64,000 nt of DNA from Polytrichum commune (lineage: Eukaryota; Streptophyta; Polytrichopsida; Polytrichales; Polytrichaceae). The notes under the pieces are model-generated. The model saw nothing but the letters and a program-made list of their open reading frames with translations, did not search any database and had not been told where the DNA came from. The stretch is from assembly GCA_950295325.1 (NCBI GenBank), contig OX485804.1, positions 20,024,001-20,088,000 of the forward strand, given 5' to 3'. Positions 1 through 13,400 of the stretch are shown here, piece after piece (within the stretch, counting starts at the first letter, position 1; each line of letters starts with the position of its first letter). Made by a program: the position numbers and the translations under genes.

Positions 1-588
1 GTGTGGCCTAAGCCTGTCCTCGGCAGCTGCATTCTACTTAATATCACTAAGCCCTACTTAATCTCACTAATTCCCCCAAGACCCCTTTGCTAAGACCCCT
101 ACCTAATCAAACTAAATCCCCTAATATCCTCTTACTAACTCACACACTTTCTTCTAATTCTAAGAACTCCGAAATCCTAGAGAGGAGGGGGGGAGAGAGA
201 GAGAGGAGAAGAGAGAAAAGAAGAGAGGGAGGAAGGAGGAGGAAAGGGCACCTAAGGCCACAAACCCCTTAACCTTCTCCTACTTAGTAGGACCTTATCC
301 TATCCACTAAATCCTCACCCTCTAAACCAACAAGAGCCTGTTCTAATTCAAACATTTAAATCCAAGGACCTTTCTCTTGCTTCATCAAACACTACTCACT
401 TAACCAAAACACTCCCTAATGTCACTCCACTCCTACTTCACCACACAAAATAGACTTAAGGCCTAAACATAAATCCACACCAAGCCTCACTCTTTTTATA
501 CTTTTGATTGTTTCAATAACACTCCAAATGCAATTCTAAATAAATTCTAAACATAAAACAAATATGAGCACTCATTTTGGGCTCATAC
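1..588. other. Noncoding left flank with purine-rich tract
   Basis: No supportable gene. The stretch is CT-rich (repeated 'actaa/cctaat' motifs) with a GA-rich purine tract at about 178-245. A 61-codon frame at 87-272 is only the translation of that low-complexity tract. The sequence is outside the segmental duplication, which begins at about 589. Confidence 0.6.
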
Positions 589-605
589 ATCACTATCGGA
601 TTGCA

Positions 606-824
606 CTATCGCCATAGCCAGGCTAAGAAGACCACTTCTGTGTTTGCAGAGCAGCTATGGCCAGTTCCCTTTAAGTCCTGATCGTTTCGAGAAATTGACA
701 TCGATAAACTGCAGGGGATATGAGTGCTCACTTGCCGTGTTTCGGATTCCAGGGATAGATTGAGCTTTCTTTTGAATGACTGTACAGGAACTTGTGGGTA
801 TGGTGCAGCGGTGCTGATGGCCAT
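606..824 (-). CDS. Small unidentified ORF, possible divergent first exon
   Basis: A 72-codon frame begins at an ATG in good plant context (gccATGgcc) and reads away from the MYND gene. The same start is present in the right copy at 47576, where the frame runs to 47238 (112 codons) because sequence past the duplication boundary differs. It has no motif I recognise. A GTGAGC donor-like site occurs about 31 codons in. It could be a first exon of a divergent gene that shared the MYND promoter region, or chance. Confidence 0.2.
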   Translation of the reverse strand: MAISTAAPYPQVPVQSFKRKLNLSLESETRQVSTHIPCSLSMSISRNDQDLKGTGHSCSANTEVVFLAWLWR

Positions 825-944
825 GGCCGGCTGTGGTGGAGGCTCTGAATGCTCAGACGAGTTGTCACGTTGGTAGGATGTTTAGAGGGAGGGGCCATGT
901 TTATAAATTGAATCTGATTGTAGTACTAAACATATCACTGCTGT

Positions 945-1482
945 TACAAGTTTCACGTCATGTTAAGGTGTGCACATATTGCAAGATCCCTTAACCTGCT
1001 TAGATCTTCTGTCACACAGCAACTCCAACTACAATGTCAACATCAGTTTGGGATTGTTCAGTTTCTGCCATATTTCAGTACTTGCTTGAATCAATTGGAA
1101 AGAATTTGTTAGCTAGCTCGACAAGGAGCACTAAAATGATGTCGCTCGATTTTGCAAGTTTCACGTCTTGTTGAGGTGTGCACATATTGCAAGGCGCCCT
1201 AACCTTCATAGATCTTCTGTCATACAACAGAGTCCAACTACTTGCTTGGATCAATTGGAAACAATTTGATAGCTAGCTCAACATGGAGCATTGAAACGTT
1301 ATCGCTATTACAAGTTTCACGTCTTGTTGGAGTGTGCATATATTGCCAGTTTCCCTAGCCTGCTTAGATCTTCCGCATTTCAGAAACTCTAGCTAGCTGG
1401 ACATCGGTATGTGATTTTATTAGTATTTGCCAGATTGCAGTTACTCCTCAGTTGGATACAATTTGTTAGCTAGCTCGACATG
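945..1482 (+). repeat. Three imperfect direct repeats upstream of MYND gene (left)
   Basis: Units start at about 945, 1152 and 1308. Each begins with 'caagtttcacgtc.tgtt', carries 'gatcttc' in the middle and ends near 'tagctagctcgaca'. The last unit ends exactly on the MYND start codon, so upstream units contain decoy ATG-like ends (for example catggagcattga). The same array is present in the right copy at about 47697-48234. It is probably the duplicated promoter or 5' leader. Confidence 0.75.
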
Positions 1483-2970
1483 GAGCTGCAAAAAATATGC
1501 ACCATGTGCAGCAACATGACCACCATTCTGTGCGGGACCTGCAAGTGCACAACATACTGCTCTGCCGCATGTCTCAAAGCCGACATGCCAGTACACTAGA
1601 TCCTCTGCGGCGAGCTTCAAAAGTTCATGGCACCACCAAGCGCATCACCAAGACATGGCATCTTCTTCCCAGTAGACCAGAAGACACCTCAATTCGTTTG
1701 GGCCACAACGCAGTGGCGCCCGCCAGAGGATGGTGACCCAAGGTATGAGAAACTGAACCTCAAATTAACCCTACCTTGGAGACCAAATCTCCGACAAGAT
1801 TAGAATCTATGGGAACTACATTCATTCTCGCCCTCGACACGATCAAATCATGGTGTTCATGAGAGACACATGTTGCGTAGATGGAGCCAAGGTGAACAGC
1901 AGCATCACTGCGCTCACCGAGGGTAATGCATTTCACTCCTGGCGTGGTGGAATGCTGGGAATAGATCCGGGACGGTACGTCAACTTCGACATGGTCGATT
2001 TCCGCGATGTGGTCGACCTCTTCTGCTCCTACCGTTCTGGAATCCAAATGAGCGGCGCTAGTTGCAATCGACACCACAAAGGGCCTGCTTCACCCCTCGA
2101 TGACATGCTCAAAAAATGATTCAAACAAGCCTGCAAATCCAATAGTAAAAAGACTGCATCATCCGGGACCGCATCATTATCATCGTCCTTTGGCAAAACG
2201 GGAGTTAATATCAATATTGAACAAGATACTACATCTCTGGATGATCTGCTGGACAATCTGAACTTCGGTGAGAGGAATAGAAACGAAACCTTACATGAGA
2301 CCAGAGGGCCTGCTTTACCCCACGAGTATGGCTTCAAAACATGATTCTTACAACCCGGCAAATCCAAGAGTAAAAAGACCGCATCCGGGACGGCATCATC
2401 ATCGATCCTCCTTTGGCAAAGCGGGGGTCAATATCGAAATCGTGCATGCTACTACATCTGTGAAGGATACGCTGAACAATCTAAACCTCGGTGAGAAGAA
2501 CCAAATCGAAACTGTAAACGAGACCGGAGCACCAGATGTCCGAGCAGACTTGGGGCTTCCAGGTGTGAGAATCAACTGCGTTGGAGACCGTGAGAGCAGC
2601 AAAGCGCAGTTTGAGGCGATCCCGCGGGAATTCCAGCTCTTCTATTTAGGCTAACCCTAAGGCCAAGGATTGGGGTTGGGCGTCTCCTATGGAATGGCAA
2701 CAACCGGCTGGGAGTGTGGTCGTTGTGCACGCTGAGAGGAATGAAGTTTTACCGCAACACCTGGGGGCATTGTGTTATTTGTGCCAGTATGTGATGCAGC
2801 CTCTCTTCGAGGTTTCCATGGGGGCAGGTATGGATCCTGCAAATCCCATACCCAAGGGTGATGTGTTGCGGAGGCTTACCTCGCGGGAATTCCAGCTCTT
2901 CTATTTAGGCTTCAGCAATTGGAAATGAGACAATGATCCAAATTATAAAACCGTGCAACTGCCTTCATAG
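1480..2970 (+). pseudogene. MYND zinc-finger protein pseudogene, left copy
   Basis: Translation from the ATG at 1480 gives a MYND finger (C-x2-C-x7-C-x2-C-x4-YC-x3-C-x7-H) interrupted by TAG at 1597-1599, between the His and the last Cys. Downstream it matches the right copy but with more damage: a 4-bp insertion (ttaa) near 1765 shifts the frame, 21 bp are missing near 1957, and TGA replaces an Arg/Lys codon near 2117 and again near 2926. The C-terminal block (MQPLFEvSMGAG, then NDPNYKTVQLPS) is still readable. Family: MYND proteins with a conserved C-terminal domain that I know mainly from fungi. Clearly nonfunctional. Confidence 0.75.
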
Positions 2971-2980
2971 CACTTGCTCA

Positions 2981-3128
2981 TGTTGGATCGTTATCATCCA
3001 ACCTCAAGTATTTTCTGCTACTTAGTTTTAAGTTCTGTCCATATATTTAGTATATAATATGTGTTGTTCTTCGTATCTATAGTTACTTCACTTCAATAAA
3101 GTTTAGCATTTCTCCATGGTATCAGAGC
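2981..3128 (+). mobile_element. Short LTR plus tRNA-Met primer-binding site (left)
   Basis: A 136-bp LTR-like sequence starts TGTTGGAT..ATCCAACCTC and ends CTCCA at 3116. TGGTATCAGAGC follows immediately at 3117-3128, the classical primer-binding site complementary to initiator tRNA-Met used by plant Copia-type and TRIM elements. No matching downstream LTR was seen in this copy. It lies 10 bp after the MYND stop. The right copy has the same at 49739-49885. Confidence 0.75.
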
Positions 3129-3610
3129 TGGGGTATCCCAGTGTAGAATCTTGTATAATGTCATGAGTTTGGGCTGGGGATTCGTGGCACTCAAGTAAAA
3201 TCATTCGGTAACGAAAATTGGATGAGTTCATCAAGAAGCTCGGATGGAGCTTACTTTAGTGAAACACCTCCGAGTTGGCATGTAAGATCTATTTTCTCCC
3301 TCATAGTTATTTTATAATTATTATTTAGTTGGCAAGGGCCAATGATGTGGCCTTGGATGCTCTAAGCCTATTTTCTAACCTTCCATGAGTTGATTCCAAG
3401 GCCATGATGTGGCTTTGAATTTCACATGATTATTTTGATAAATACCGCAAGAGATCAACATATGCAATATATAATTATGAAGTGTTGTCATAGACATTCT
3501 TTTTTCATAACTCATTTATTTTGCACATGTGTGATTGTTCAAACATTTGTAATATGGCAAAATAATATACATCACCTTGTGATAAATTGGTGAACTAAAA
3601 AAATAAATTC

Positions 3611-3643
<33 letters not shown>

Positions 3644-3959
3644 ATATAATTATATTTATTCTAAAATAACTAATATACACCATGTGATTTTAAAGATAAT
3701 ACAATATGTGATGAGGATAAAATATTACAATAATTCAGATAGGCTATAGTCAAAAACTTATGATTTTTTGAGTATACCCCATCCATAACGTTGTCCCACA
3801 AGTCTAATTCCAAATTACATATCATTTATACCTTATATTATATTACCTAAAAATAAAATTGATATTTATATAATTTTTGTTATGTGTTTTATATTCTATC
3901 TTCATTTTGGTAATGTCTCCCAAATGCAGTTGTCAATGAAGCTCATTTTGGTAATAAAT
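3129..3959. other. AT-rich noncoding; (ATT)n microsatellite and deletion junction
   Basis: This is presumed retroelement-derived or intergenic sequence, colinear with 49886-50650 in the right copy. It has no gene. An (ATT)n microsatellite at about 3612-3640 has more units here than at about 50371-50386. At 3907-3965 'ttttggtaat' recurs three times. Homology switches here from the flank at 50650 to LRR repeats equivalent to 59170, so this is the junction of the 8.45-kb difference. Confidence 0.7.
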
Positions 3960-6900
3960 TCATTTTGGTAATGTCGACAAGCTCGAACACCCAGACAAAT
4001 CCAATTTTGTCAAAGAAGTCAAGTTCTCCAATCCCTCTGGTAATGTCGTCAAGCTGGAACAATCAGACAAATTCAATTCTATCAAAGAACTCAACTTCCC
4101 CAATCCCTCCGGTAATGTCGACAAGCTCGAACACCCAGACAAATCCAATGTTGTCAAAGAAGTCAAGTTCCCCAATCCCTCCGGTAATGTCGTCAAGCTG
4201 GAACACTCAGACAATTTCAATGTCGTCAAAAAAGTCAAGTTCCCCAATCCCTGTGGTAATGTCGACAAGCTTGAACACCCAGACAAATCCAATATTGCCA
4301 AAGAAGTCAAGTTCCCCAATCCCTCCGGTAATGTCGTCAAGCTAGAACACATCGATAACAACAATTCCGTCAAAGAAGTCAAGTTCCCCAAACCCTCCGG
4401 TAATGTCGACAAGCTTGAACACCCCCACAAATCCAATGTTGTCAAAGAAGTCAAGTTCCCCAATCCCTCCGGTAATGTCGACAAGCTCGAACACCTAGTT
4501 AAATCCAATTTTGTCAAAGAAGTCAAGTTCCCCAAACCCTCCGGTAATGTCGACAAGCTTGAACACCCCCACAAATGCAATGTTGTCAAGGAAGTTAAGT
4601 TCCCCAATCCCTCCGGTAATGTCGTCAAGCATGAACACTCCCACAAATCCAATGTTGTCAAAGAAGTCAAGTTCCCCAATCCCTCCGGTAATGTCGTTAA
4701 GCTCGAACACGAAAACAAAGACAGTGTTGTCAAAGAAGTCAAGTATGCCAACATCTCCGGAAATGTTGTCAATTCCTCACATATCACTAGTCGAAGGGAG
4801 CTTACACGAAGGTTTTTCATGCCCATGGAATTGTCCTTCAGCCATTGTGAAATTTCTTTATTTATATAAATTGCTTCTATTTTTTTGTAGTTCTGGGTTT
4901 CAAAAACACCACAAAATGTCAAAATTATGTTTCGTTAATAAGAATGGTAAATAAATTCAACTTCCGTGCTAAGATGAGATGGGAAAACCAATTCATTGCA
5001 TATTACACAAGTGTCAAATGTCAAATTTAAGCAGCTTAGAAACACAAACCTTTACCAACATATTTGTACTTGCATTTCAAAAAAATCAACCTTTCTTTGC
5101 ACCATACCTTGTCATGTGTTGATCCAATTCCTAAAGGAATCATGTTTAGTTTCCAAATTCGAGTGCCCAAATATTCCTCGTTTGTCTCGGCAATCATACG
5201 CCCCATGTCGCGTAGTTGGTCGTGCATTATTATTTTTCCAAATACTATCTCAACCAAGGATTTTTCCACCAATATATCAAGCACATGATTTGGGGAGGCA
5301 CCATTGTTGGTAAATAAAGACAAGGCTCTTTCTTTGTACATGCCTATGGGAAAGATGCATGCTAGATCTAAAAACATGTTTTTCTCATTGTTTTCCAATC
5401 CATCAAAACTTATCATCAAGGTACTCCAAAGCCCTTCATCGCCATCCAAATGCCTACCCCTTTTCATCCTTTGGAAAGCCCTTTCCCAACTTCGAATCCT
5501 CTCCTTTCCCCGTAAGAATGCACCCATCACTTTCAAGCTCAAAGGCAAGCCATTACATTTTTCTATAATTTTGTCACGTAGATCAAAGAGTCGTGGTGGC
5601 AATTGAGTTCCATCCACAAGAACGTAAGCATCAAAGAGTTCTTTTGATGCATTTCTATCTAACTTTTCAACATCTATCCTACCATTCACGTCCACACGAT
5701 TTTCAATTAAAGCCCAACCACGGGTTGTTATAATAATTTTGGTGCCATTGTTGACACAAGAAACATCCGCTGGTATTATTTCATGCACTTGAGTTGCATC
5801 TCTAGGATCATCCAATATTAGAAGGACCTTTTTTGTAGCCAACAACTCCCTCATTATCTTCTGTGCATCCACCAATGTCCAAGTGGACTCTTTGTCCCTT
5901 CCAAGCTCTTGTAAAATTTCACATAAGATTTCAAGTGAATTTCTACTTTTCAAATTTCCAATAAAACATGATGCATCATATGTGGACCTCACATCATCAA
6001 ATATGGCCTTAGCCAAGGTGGTCTTCCCTATTCCACCCATACCAATGAGACCCAAAATATTCACTCGCTTAAGGTGGTTTTTCACCTTTGCAAGATTGCT
6101 TTGAAAACCAACCACAACTTCATATTGTGTTTTCTGCACATCCACCTGTACGAAGTTCACATATCATGTCAATTGGACCAAGAAGTGTACACTATGATAG
6201 AAGATTAAAAAAATGAACAATACATATGAATATTGTGAATCTTCTCTAAAAGGTATTACAAAACATGTTCTAAAACTTGGTCCAATTGACCATGCTTGCA
6301 CCGGGTCCTATGATTTGGTTCAATCATCATGTCTTCAACTCCAAGCAAATTGAAGTAATTATAACAATTAAAAAAATGACATCTCAAAAATACACAATAT
6401 GCGTATTGTAATGGAATGTGTTCTTACCTTCTTGGGAGCAAAGACGTTCATGTGATCCAAGGCCTTCTTCAGTTGGGCGCTTGGAGAACAAGTCCCACCT
6501 TTGTCAAATTGCGGTATTTCATTTGAATATATTCCAACCATGAACTCCTTTTTCAAGGTTGCAAGCCTCTTACAAATGTTAGAAAATGTTGGCCTTTGTG
6601 AAGGATCCTCAATCCAGCATTCTTCAATCAACATGGTAAGCTCCCTACAATTGATAGGTAGCTCAGGCCTCCAACGTTCTTTTATTTTTTGCAAGATAAC
6701 CTCTTTCTTAATAGTCTCTGAAAATGGTTCCTTCAAAGAAAGGATCTCTGAACATGTCATACCAAATGACCATACATCAGCTGGAAAAGGACATGCCATA
6801 TTTGAAGGTGGCATTTCTTTATTGTTGTTATTCATCTCAGGTGCCATGTACTTTGGTGTACCGATAGTAAACTCTTGCAATTCCGGTTTGCTTTGAACCT

Positions 6901-8095
6901 CTGTTTTGGAAGTATCATAATCTGTCAATTTGACAAAATCATAGCCAATATTCCCCTTGACTCTTGCAAGTGTTGACACGGAGCTTAGAAGCACATTGCT
7001 TGGCTTTAGATCAAGATGGGCAACATGCATGTCATGAAGATAACACATGCCCCTTGCGATTTCATGCATCATATCAATTGCAACAAGATATGGTAAAGGC
7101 GTCTTTTGTTTCTTCACCAAATCACTCAAGCCCATCTCCATGAGCTCCATTACTAGAAACAAATTTCTTGAGACATTGTTTGATTCATCCACATTTCCCT
7201 CATGAGTTTCATTGAGTCTTCCACAACAAATAAATTTGACGAGGTTTGGATGGCTCAAACATGCTAAGATGCCAGCCTCTTTGCGAAAGTTGGGAAGAAC
7301 TCTTAACATTTTCGTTGCACTCTGAAGTCCCAACCATCTTGATTTGTGCACCTCCCCTGCCGCTCCAAATCCTATTGGTTTTTCGAATACCGGCTTTATG
7401 CCATCCTTTGGAATTTCCAAAGCATCCAATTCCGCACCTTTCACTTGTGGCAATTCAAATTGCAATCTCCTCAATAAATGCTTTGCCAATTCATACTCCT
7501 CGGAATCATTGGGCATCGTTTCAAGTCGTTTCTTAAGCCTTTCCACCATGGCTTTTTCATCACTTTCAATTTCGTCATAAAAGGCAACACTAAAATCCAT
7601 ACATGGGATTCTAATATTTTGTGAATCCGGAGAGATAGCCAAATACTTTTCGTACATTGCATCCCAAAAACACTGCAAATCATCCACAAGTTCTCGAAAG
7701 GCCTCTCTATTGTTCATTTGGAATGCCACTGCATCGCACCATTCTTGCTTCCCACAATCTTGGACCAATATTATTACTTTTCGAGTAATGCGATGTAACT
7801 CCCCAAGAACAAGCCCAAATTTATTAGTCGTCTCCTTAGTGGATGTGATCATCTCATCCACATAAAGTGTAACTTGGTCAAGCTTGTCGACAAGATTTCT
7901 ACATTGTTTCTCATTCAACACTTGCTCCGCCTTAAGAACCTCTCGAAGTTTGCTTACTTCCTCCCTTTGCCATTTCAAAATATTTCCAAGCTCATTGCTT
8001 TGTTTTTGTCCTTTTCCCACATATGCCTCAAACTTTAAGAACCAAACGCTTATGAAATCCCAAATCATGCGAATGAATTGCAAAATCTTGGCCAT
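3960..8095 (-). CDS. PNL immune receptor A: kinase-NB-ARC-LRR, LRR truncated
   Basis: Three predicted exons: 8095..6428, 6145..5108 and 4892..3960, all phase 0 with GT/AG borders, giving 1212 residues. Exon 1 has a hydrophobic N-terminal helix, a helical DUF1221/MLKL-like region (about 40-220) and a kinase domain (about 240-515). In the kinase, G-loop GFGAAG, the Lys of ATK and APE are kept, but HRD is HLD and DFG is DYD. Exon 2 is NB-ARC with P-loop GMGGIGKTT (about 591), LLILDD (about 664), GLPL (about 755), FLDLACIF and MHD (about 863). Exon 3 holds a linker and 12 LRR units of 24 residues, then a stop inside unit 12 created at the deletion junction. The first in-frame ATG is 8095; the frame opens at a TTG further upstream. 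About 13 of 900 residues differ from copy B over exons 1-2. Probably encodes a shortened receptor; function unproven. Confidence 0.85.
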
Positions 8096-10462
8096 GATGA
8101 AACCCTTCTTATTCCCCAAAACAATCTACCAATACATAGTTGGTTGATTTGCACACCATAGCCTGTAAGTGAATAACAACTGACCTAATCTGCAATAACA
8201 AAATTTGAGCAAGGTAGATTCATCAAAATTACAAAATATTTAGCAAAAATACTAGTTAAAGTTCCCTCCAAAAGACAATGCAAAATTCGGTCAACCTCTA
8301 AGCTCCAAATTTAGGGATGAGAAAGAATTCAATTTGAATAATAAATCTCTTATTATAATCTCAAGAATGAATATCATGGTAGTTGCACAACTTGGAGAAT
8401 CCACAAAATGCATTATTTAGTGTCAACTACCATTTGGAGTTACAAAACACTATAATCTTCACAAACAAAATGTAAATAGGTCACATATACATAATATGCA
8501 AGAATGTACATTGTACACATTGCCACTTCCAATGAATACTTTTAGCAAAGCAACAATCAAATGCACCTTGCCAACCAATGCTAGGACTCATGGTTTTGGG
8601 CCATAAATGGGGCTAATCTAGTAATTTCTTAGCAAATCGCCCGAAGCAACTACAAAGTGGAACTAACTAAGTTTTCTATATAGTATGTATACCAACAAAA
8701 TAAATAAAACGACACTTCATGACAATTCTCACGTGCTACAAATTACACTACATACCATATTAGCTTTTGATCATTCTCGTCACCAACATAATTAATGCAA
8801 GATATTCCAATTTCTTCTCACCACCAACAAAAGCAAACTACTCCCCAACCCTCCGACTAGCTTAAACTAAAAAATCACAAATTCTCATCACAATCATAAA
8901 TCCCGGAATCACTTATGCCTAATATACTGCCCCCTTCTCCAAATCCAACATCAACAAATTAGACAACATACTCAATAAACTAACCACAGAAATATGCAAC
9001 ATACCCAAAAGCACAACCAACATCCTCACCCACCTGAACAACAAAGACTTTGACATCAACACAACATCCCTCCTCCCCAACTATCTACATAATGAGTCCT
9101 CCTTTCACAAAAATAGGCACATACACCTTGAACCGCATCATCAGAACCATGATTAGTTTAAGGCCAACGGCTCAAATTCACGCCGGTGTAAAGCACACAT
9201 GCAATTTTGTTGTCTTTTCTTTTCTTCTCATTCCTCAATGCCATAATGGATATGTCTTTTGGCTCTAAGTAGCTTTGTAAAGGTATTCTAAACTTGTTGA
9301 GAAAAGATCCCACACTTTGCCAAGTGATTCATGAAGTATGTCTTAATGCACTTTGAATTATCGCTGTGTATTTGTTATCAAGCGTTGAAACTCGGCAAGT
9401 TTATTGCATTCTCCAAGGTACATTTCTATTGGTAATAGAGAAAAATCCAAGCCTTCATGATAAAAATGACAAAAAAATATGTCTATGTGAACACTCAAAT
9501 GCTTGTATATTTGAAAGGTTGAATAACAATTCAACACAATAATATTTCTTAAGCATACAATTTGAATGGTCCAAGGACAATCATTCAATTGAAGTGTTGT
9601 GATATGTCAACTGTATGTTATGCAATATACCATACGAAGGATCTAGACTTTCAAGAGTTGTGAGGCACCCATCACAACTTTAACCCCCTTAGAATTAAAC
9701 AAGACAATGAATGGGGAGAACTAACCACTAGTCACAGATGAATGAATTGAGTTTGAGAAATAACCGGTCGAAGTTCAAGACTTCAGGAGAATTACCCATC
9801 GTTCTAGAGGATCTATGGAATATACCTCAAGATTAATAAAGAACCCCCGAAAGGTCAAAACATGTAACTGATTGGACTTGGAAACACTAGGATTTTGATT
9901 GGTTGTGCCCAAAAATCTCCCCGGCTATTGATATGAGAACTTGCAAACGTGGGGACAGTCCTCATGGGAATCATTTGACTTAGCAACCTGGATTGTGTAT
10001 ATATGAAGTCCGACAAATCCAACACTGTGGAGCACAAGATCAATTCAATATTAGATTAAATCTACCTTGCATACCCTTCCCAGGTTACGATTAACTTAAA
10101 CAGTTTGATAACTTGCACACTAGAAAAATACGGAAAGACGGTTCACCTACTCCAAGCTACCAGAACAACAAAGACCACTTAATAGGTTTGAGAAGGTTGA
10201 ATCCACCACCTAACACTGTTTTGGAACATATCCGATCAAGAGTGACATTTTGGTCTAACTGTCTATGATCATCTTTTGCTTACCGCAATCTGCATAAAAG
10301 TGAATTGAACGAAAACCTCTCCTCTAAAAAGTAAATAATAAAATGAAATAAAGGGGGACAGAGGCACTACATTCAGCCTTGGAAACAAAAGTCTCAATAT
10401 TCGAATTAAGAATTCCTATTGGATGTCGCTTTCACCAGGTAAACCTTGGGGAGGAAACCCCA
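8096..10462. other. Upstream region of PNL A and unique intergenic DNA
   Basis: 8096-8794 is AT-rich presumptive 5' region of gene A, nearly identical to 63302-64000. 8795-10462 has no counterpart in the window. Frames at 9050-9268, 9358-9588 and 9855-10043 are short, lack recognisable motifs, and are not called. No promoter element could be fixed with confidence. Confidence 0.55.
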
Positions 10463-10475
10463 CACTACTAGAAAA

Positions 10476-13400
10476 ACTGTGGCTGGATCAACACAAAATC
10501 AACAGAGGATCGTTGGTCGTGGCTGTTGTTTTGGTCGCGTTGGCCCGGTCAAACTTCAACAGAGGGTTGTTGATCGGTTTTTGTTGATCCGGCTTTTTGA
10601 GCGATGTCATTTCTTTGAGTTGGTAATTGCCACGTCATGGATGCCTGCTGATGTGTCACATCCACTTGCCCGGTTGACAACGTGTCATCCTCCTATGCTA
10701 GTTGATTTTGTTACCGAATGCAATGAACCCTGTCCATTGATATGATTTAATGCCTCAGTAAATTTAAATGACGGTGTCGTTATTAACTGCTTGGAGTGAA
10801 CTTTTTGAGGTAAATTAATCTGTATTTACATTCATAATAATCCTTTTCACTTTGCTGCGTTAAAGGGCCCTTTACTTGTTGACCAGTATTGACATCTGTC
10901 ATTTACCATATGGTAGTTTCTACTTCCTCATCCGTCACTTGGAAACGTTTGATTGGCAGGACATGTAGGCCTGCTATAACACCAGCTGAATTGGATGTAT
11001 GGTAGGGCGTAATTTTATTAATTGTTTACCTCCAATCCATATCGGCCAATCACAGAGTAGCTGCACTTTGCCTCCTTTAGTGCAGACAATATTACATTGT
11101 CAAAATACTAGTGCTAAGTCCTACCTATTCACTTCATAATAAAACACTAAATGCATACGTACTCATGATTCTTCTGGGTGTGTTCCTCTAGACACTATTC
11201 ATCTACCTTTCACATCAACATTGTCTTCCTTTGTTACATCTCCATGGATCAGTTGGAGTGTGTCTATTCCTCTATAATTTCCCATTGTTGGGTATAGGCC
11301 CTCTTGCCTGCACAAAATTGCCACCACCGAATTACCAAATCAATGCGTTGTTCTGATCATCAACATTCTTGAAACAACAGTTATGTAAAAATTCAACAGC
11401 TATTTGTGGGGGTCCTTCAACATCGATATGTTGTCTTTTAGGGTACACAATTTTAGAAACAAATTGAAGCACAATTACCAACTCAATGTTCATGGTTTTG
11501 AAAAACGTCATTGCTAAAAAATAAATACATGATGATTCCACAACCGTCATACCATTGGATTGCATTGAATTTTGTAAGTTCCAGAAAACTTGCATACTGC
11601 AGGAATTACACAATTCCCCTCCATATTAACATTGTTCCAAGTAAGTCTGCACAACAACACAATAATTAAGTTATCTTTTTCCGGACTGTTTTTTGCATAA
11701 GCCAACACAAAATAAACACTGCGTACTTTTCAAATGAGAAAATTAGGCCTAGTCAGTTCTTCCAAACTGATTCCACTTGAGGCATAACGCTCCTCTCTTA
11801 GAAGTGACTGGGCATACTTGCTCTTTGCATATATAAACTCCATCATATGCGCCATCAACCTGTTCATATGGAAACAAATTTTTTTGGTTCATTAGGTCTT
11901 CAAGCATCGCCTATCCAAAAGGACATCATCTGATTCACATTCAAATCAAAGATGTAGGTCCTTACCAAGGATCAAAAAACGTGTTACACTCAGCAACAAC
12001 AACCTGTATTATCAACATAAAACAGACGTGAGAAGAGTTACGATGCTTCTACATCTAGCATCAAAAGAAAGCATTGGAAAACATTCAATGCCTACCAAAT
12101 TGTCCACCGTAACTCTTCCGGCAATTTTTGGGTGAGAAAAACAATAAAGGAGAAGAGGTTTAACAAGAATTGATAAACAACTACCGGTATACAAACAGAG
12201 ATAGAGATCGACTTGGTAGAGGAAGCCGTACATACATTGAAGCGTAACAACATTTGGACCACGAAATTGAGCTAAGCATTACAGGGTCGTAACACAATAT
12301 TTTTTCGATACACATTTGGCGTATAATCACAAGGATTCACATCCCACAGATGAGAAAGTGGGAGGGACAAACCTCAGTGTCGTCACTGAGTATTGCTAGC
12401 ATGAGCTCCGACTCGTACATCATTTGTAAATGAAGACTCATGAACACCCGAATCTCCCTTGGACTCCAGACACTTCACAGCATAACCTGCTAACCCCTCC
12501 GAAACCTGCGCTCGAAAATGACGGTTTTTGCAAGTATGCCAAAGTAACCGTCAATACAGTAACCATTATGAACGGTTTGGAGTAATGAAATGAACCAAAA
12601 GGAAAAAGAGCAATCTCTCTAAAAGTAAATGTCAATAAGAACTTGCATAAAATAAACTTGCCCGACTGTTTTAGCGTATGCCTTAAGCACTGCAGTAATG
12701 TGCATTCCAAACTCCAAACTCCAACCTCACTACCTCCCACTAAAATGTCTATCTTCCTTTTTGTCACATGTGAACGACGCTATACCAGGGAAAAATTAAA
12801 TAGTACGTTCCTAGCATTTTCCTCTCCCTACGAATTTTTTTAATACAAATAACAATAAATTACCAATCACTACACCATTTCAATAGCGTTCCGATCTGTA
12901 GCGCGAACCCCGTAGAGTACATACCACTTGCGAGATATAGCGCTTGTACATCCATGAAAATCATGCCATAGATGTGCATACATTACATTACTAAGTCAAT
13001 TGTTAACCCAATGTGTGAGATTCTTACATGCAACTCACCATCCTCTTTTACATTCAGGATTGCAGGTTTCTGCGGTACTCCCTGCGCACCCCCATTCCAA
13101 ACTGTCCCCACTGCAGCGTCAATGTCAAAAATATTATTGTCCTTCACATATGTAACAGAATTACACCGTAGTGGTTCTTTAACTTGCACAATTATTATGT
13201 GTTCTTGAATTTCCAATCACGTTGCAACACTAATGAGAATGCTTTATGAATCCCCTCTACATATAACATACCCAGCCTGATTAAAAAACTCTTATCCAAC
13301 ATAAATTAACTACTCATAATGCACAAATAGGTTCTTCTATAAATATCCATGAGGTCTCTTTAAAGCACGCATTCTACACTTACAACAACAACTATGTTGA

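Larger units (their letters stand above)
589..8794. repeat. Segmental duplication, left copy (truncated)
   Basis: This interval aligns in the same orientation with 47341-64000. Position 589 pairs with 47341, and 3965-8794 pairs with about 59170-64000 at a near-constant offset of 55206. It contains the MYND pseudogene, the LTR/PBS, and PNL gene A. Relative to the right copy, about 8.45 kb is missing at about 3907-3965. The homology still continues at the window's right edge, so the true left-copy end may lie beyond 8794. Confidence 0.95.

Noticed and set aside
87-272. 61-codon frame in GA-rich tract
   Set aside because: Low-complexity Arg/Glu/Gly translation with no gene context.
1760-2077. 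Minus-strand frames opposite the MYND gene (also 48193-48834)
   Set aside because: Antisense to a plus-strand gene with zinc-finger spacing and a recognisable C-terminal domain.
3965-4954. Plus-strand frames over the left LRR array
   Set aside because: Antisense shadows of the 72-bp LRR units of PNL A.
8096-8119. N-terminal extension of PNL A starting MGNKKG (possible myristoylation site)
   Set aside because: The first codon is TTG, not ATG, and an in-frame stop lies just upstream; the first Met is at 8095. The same holds at 63325.
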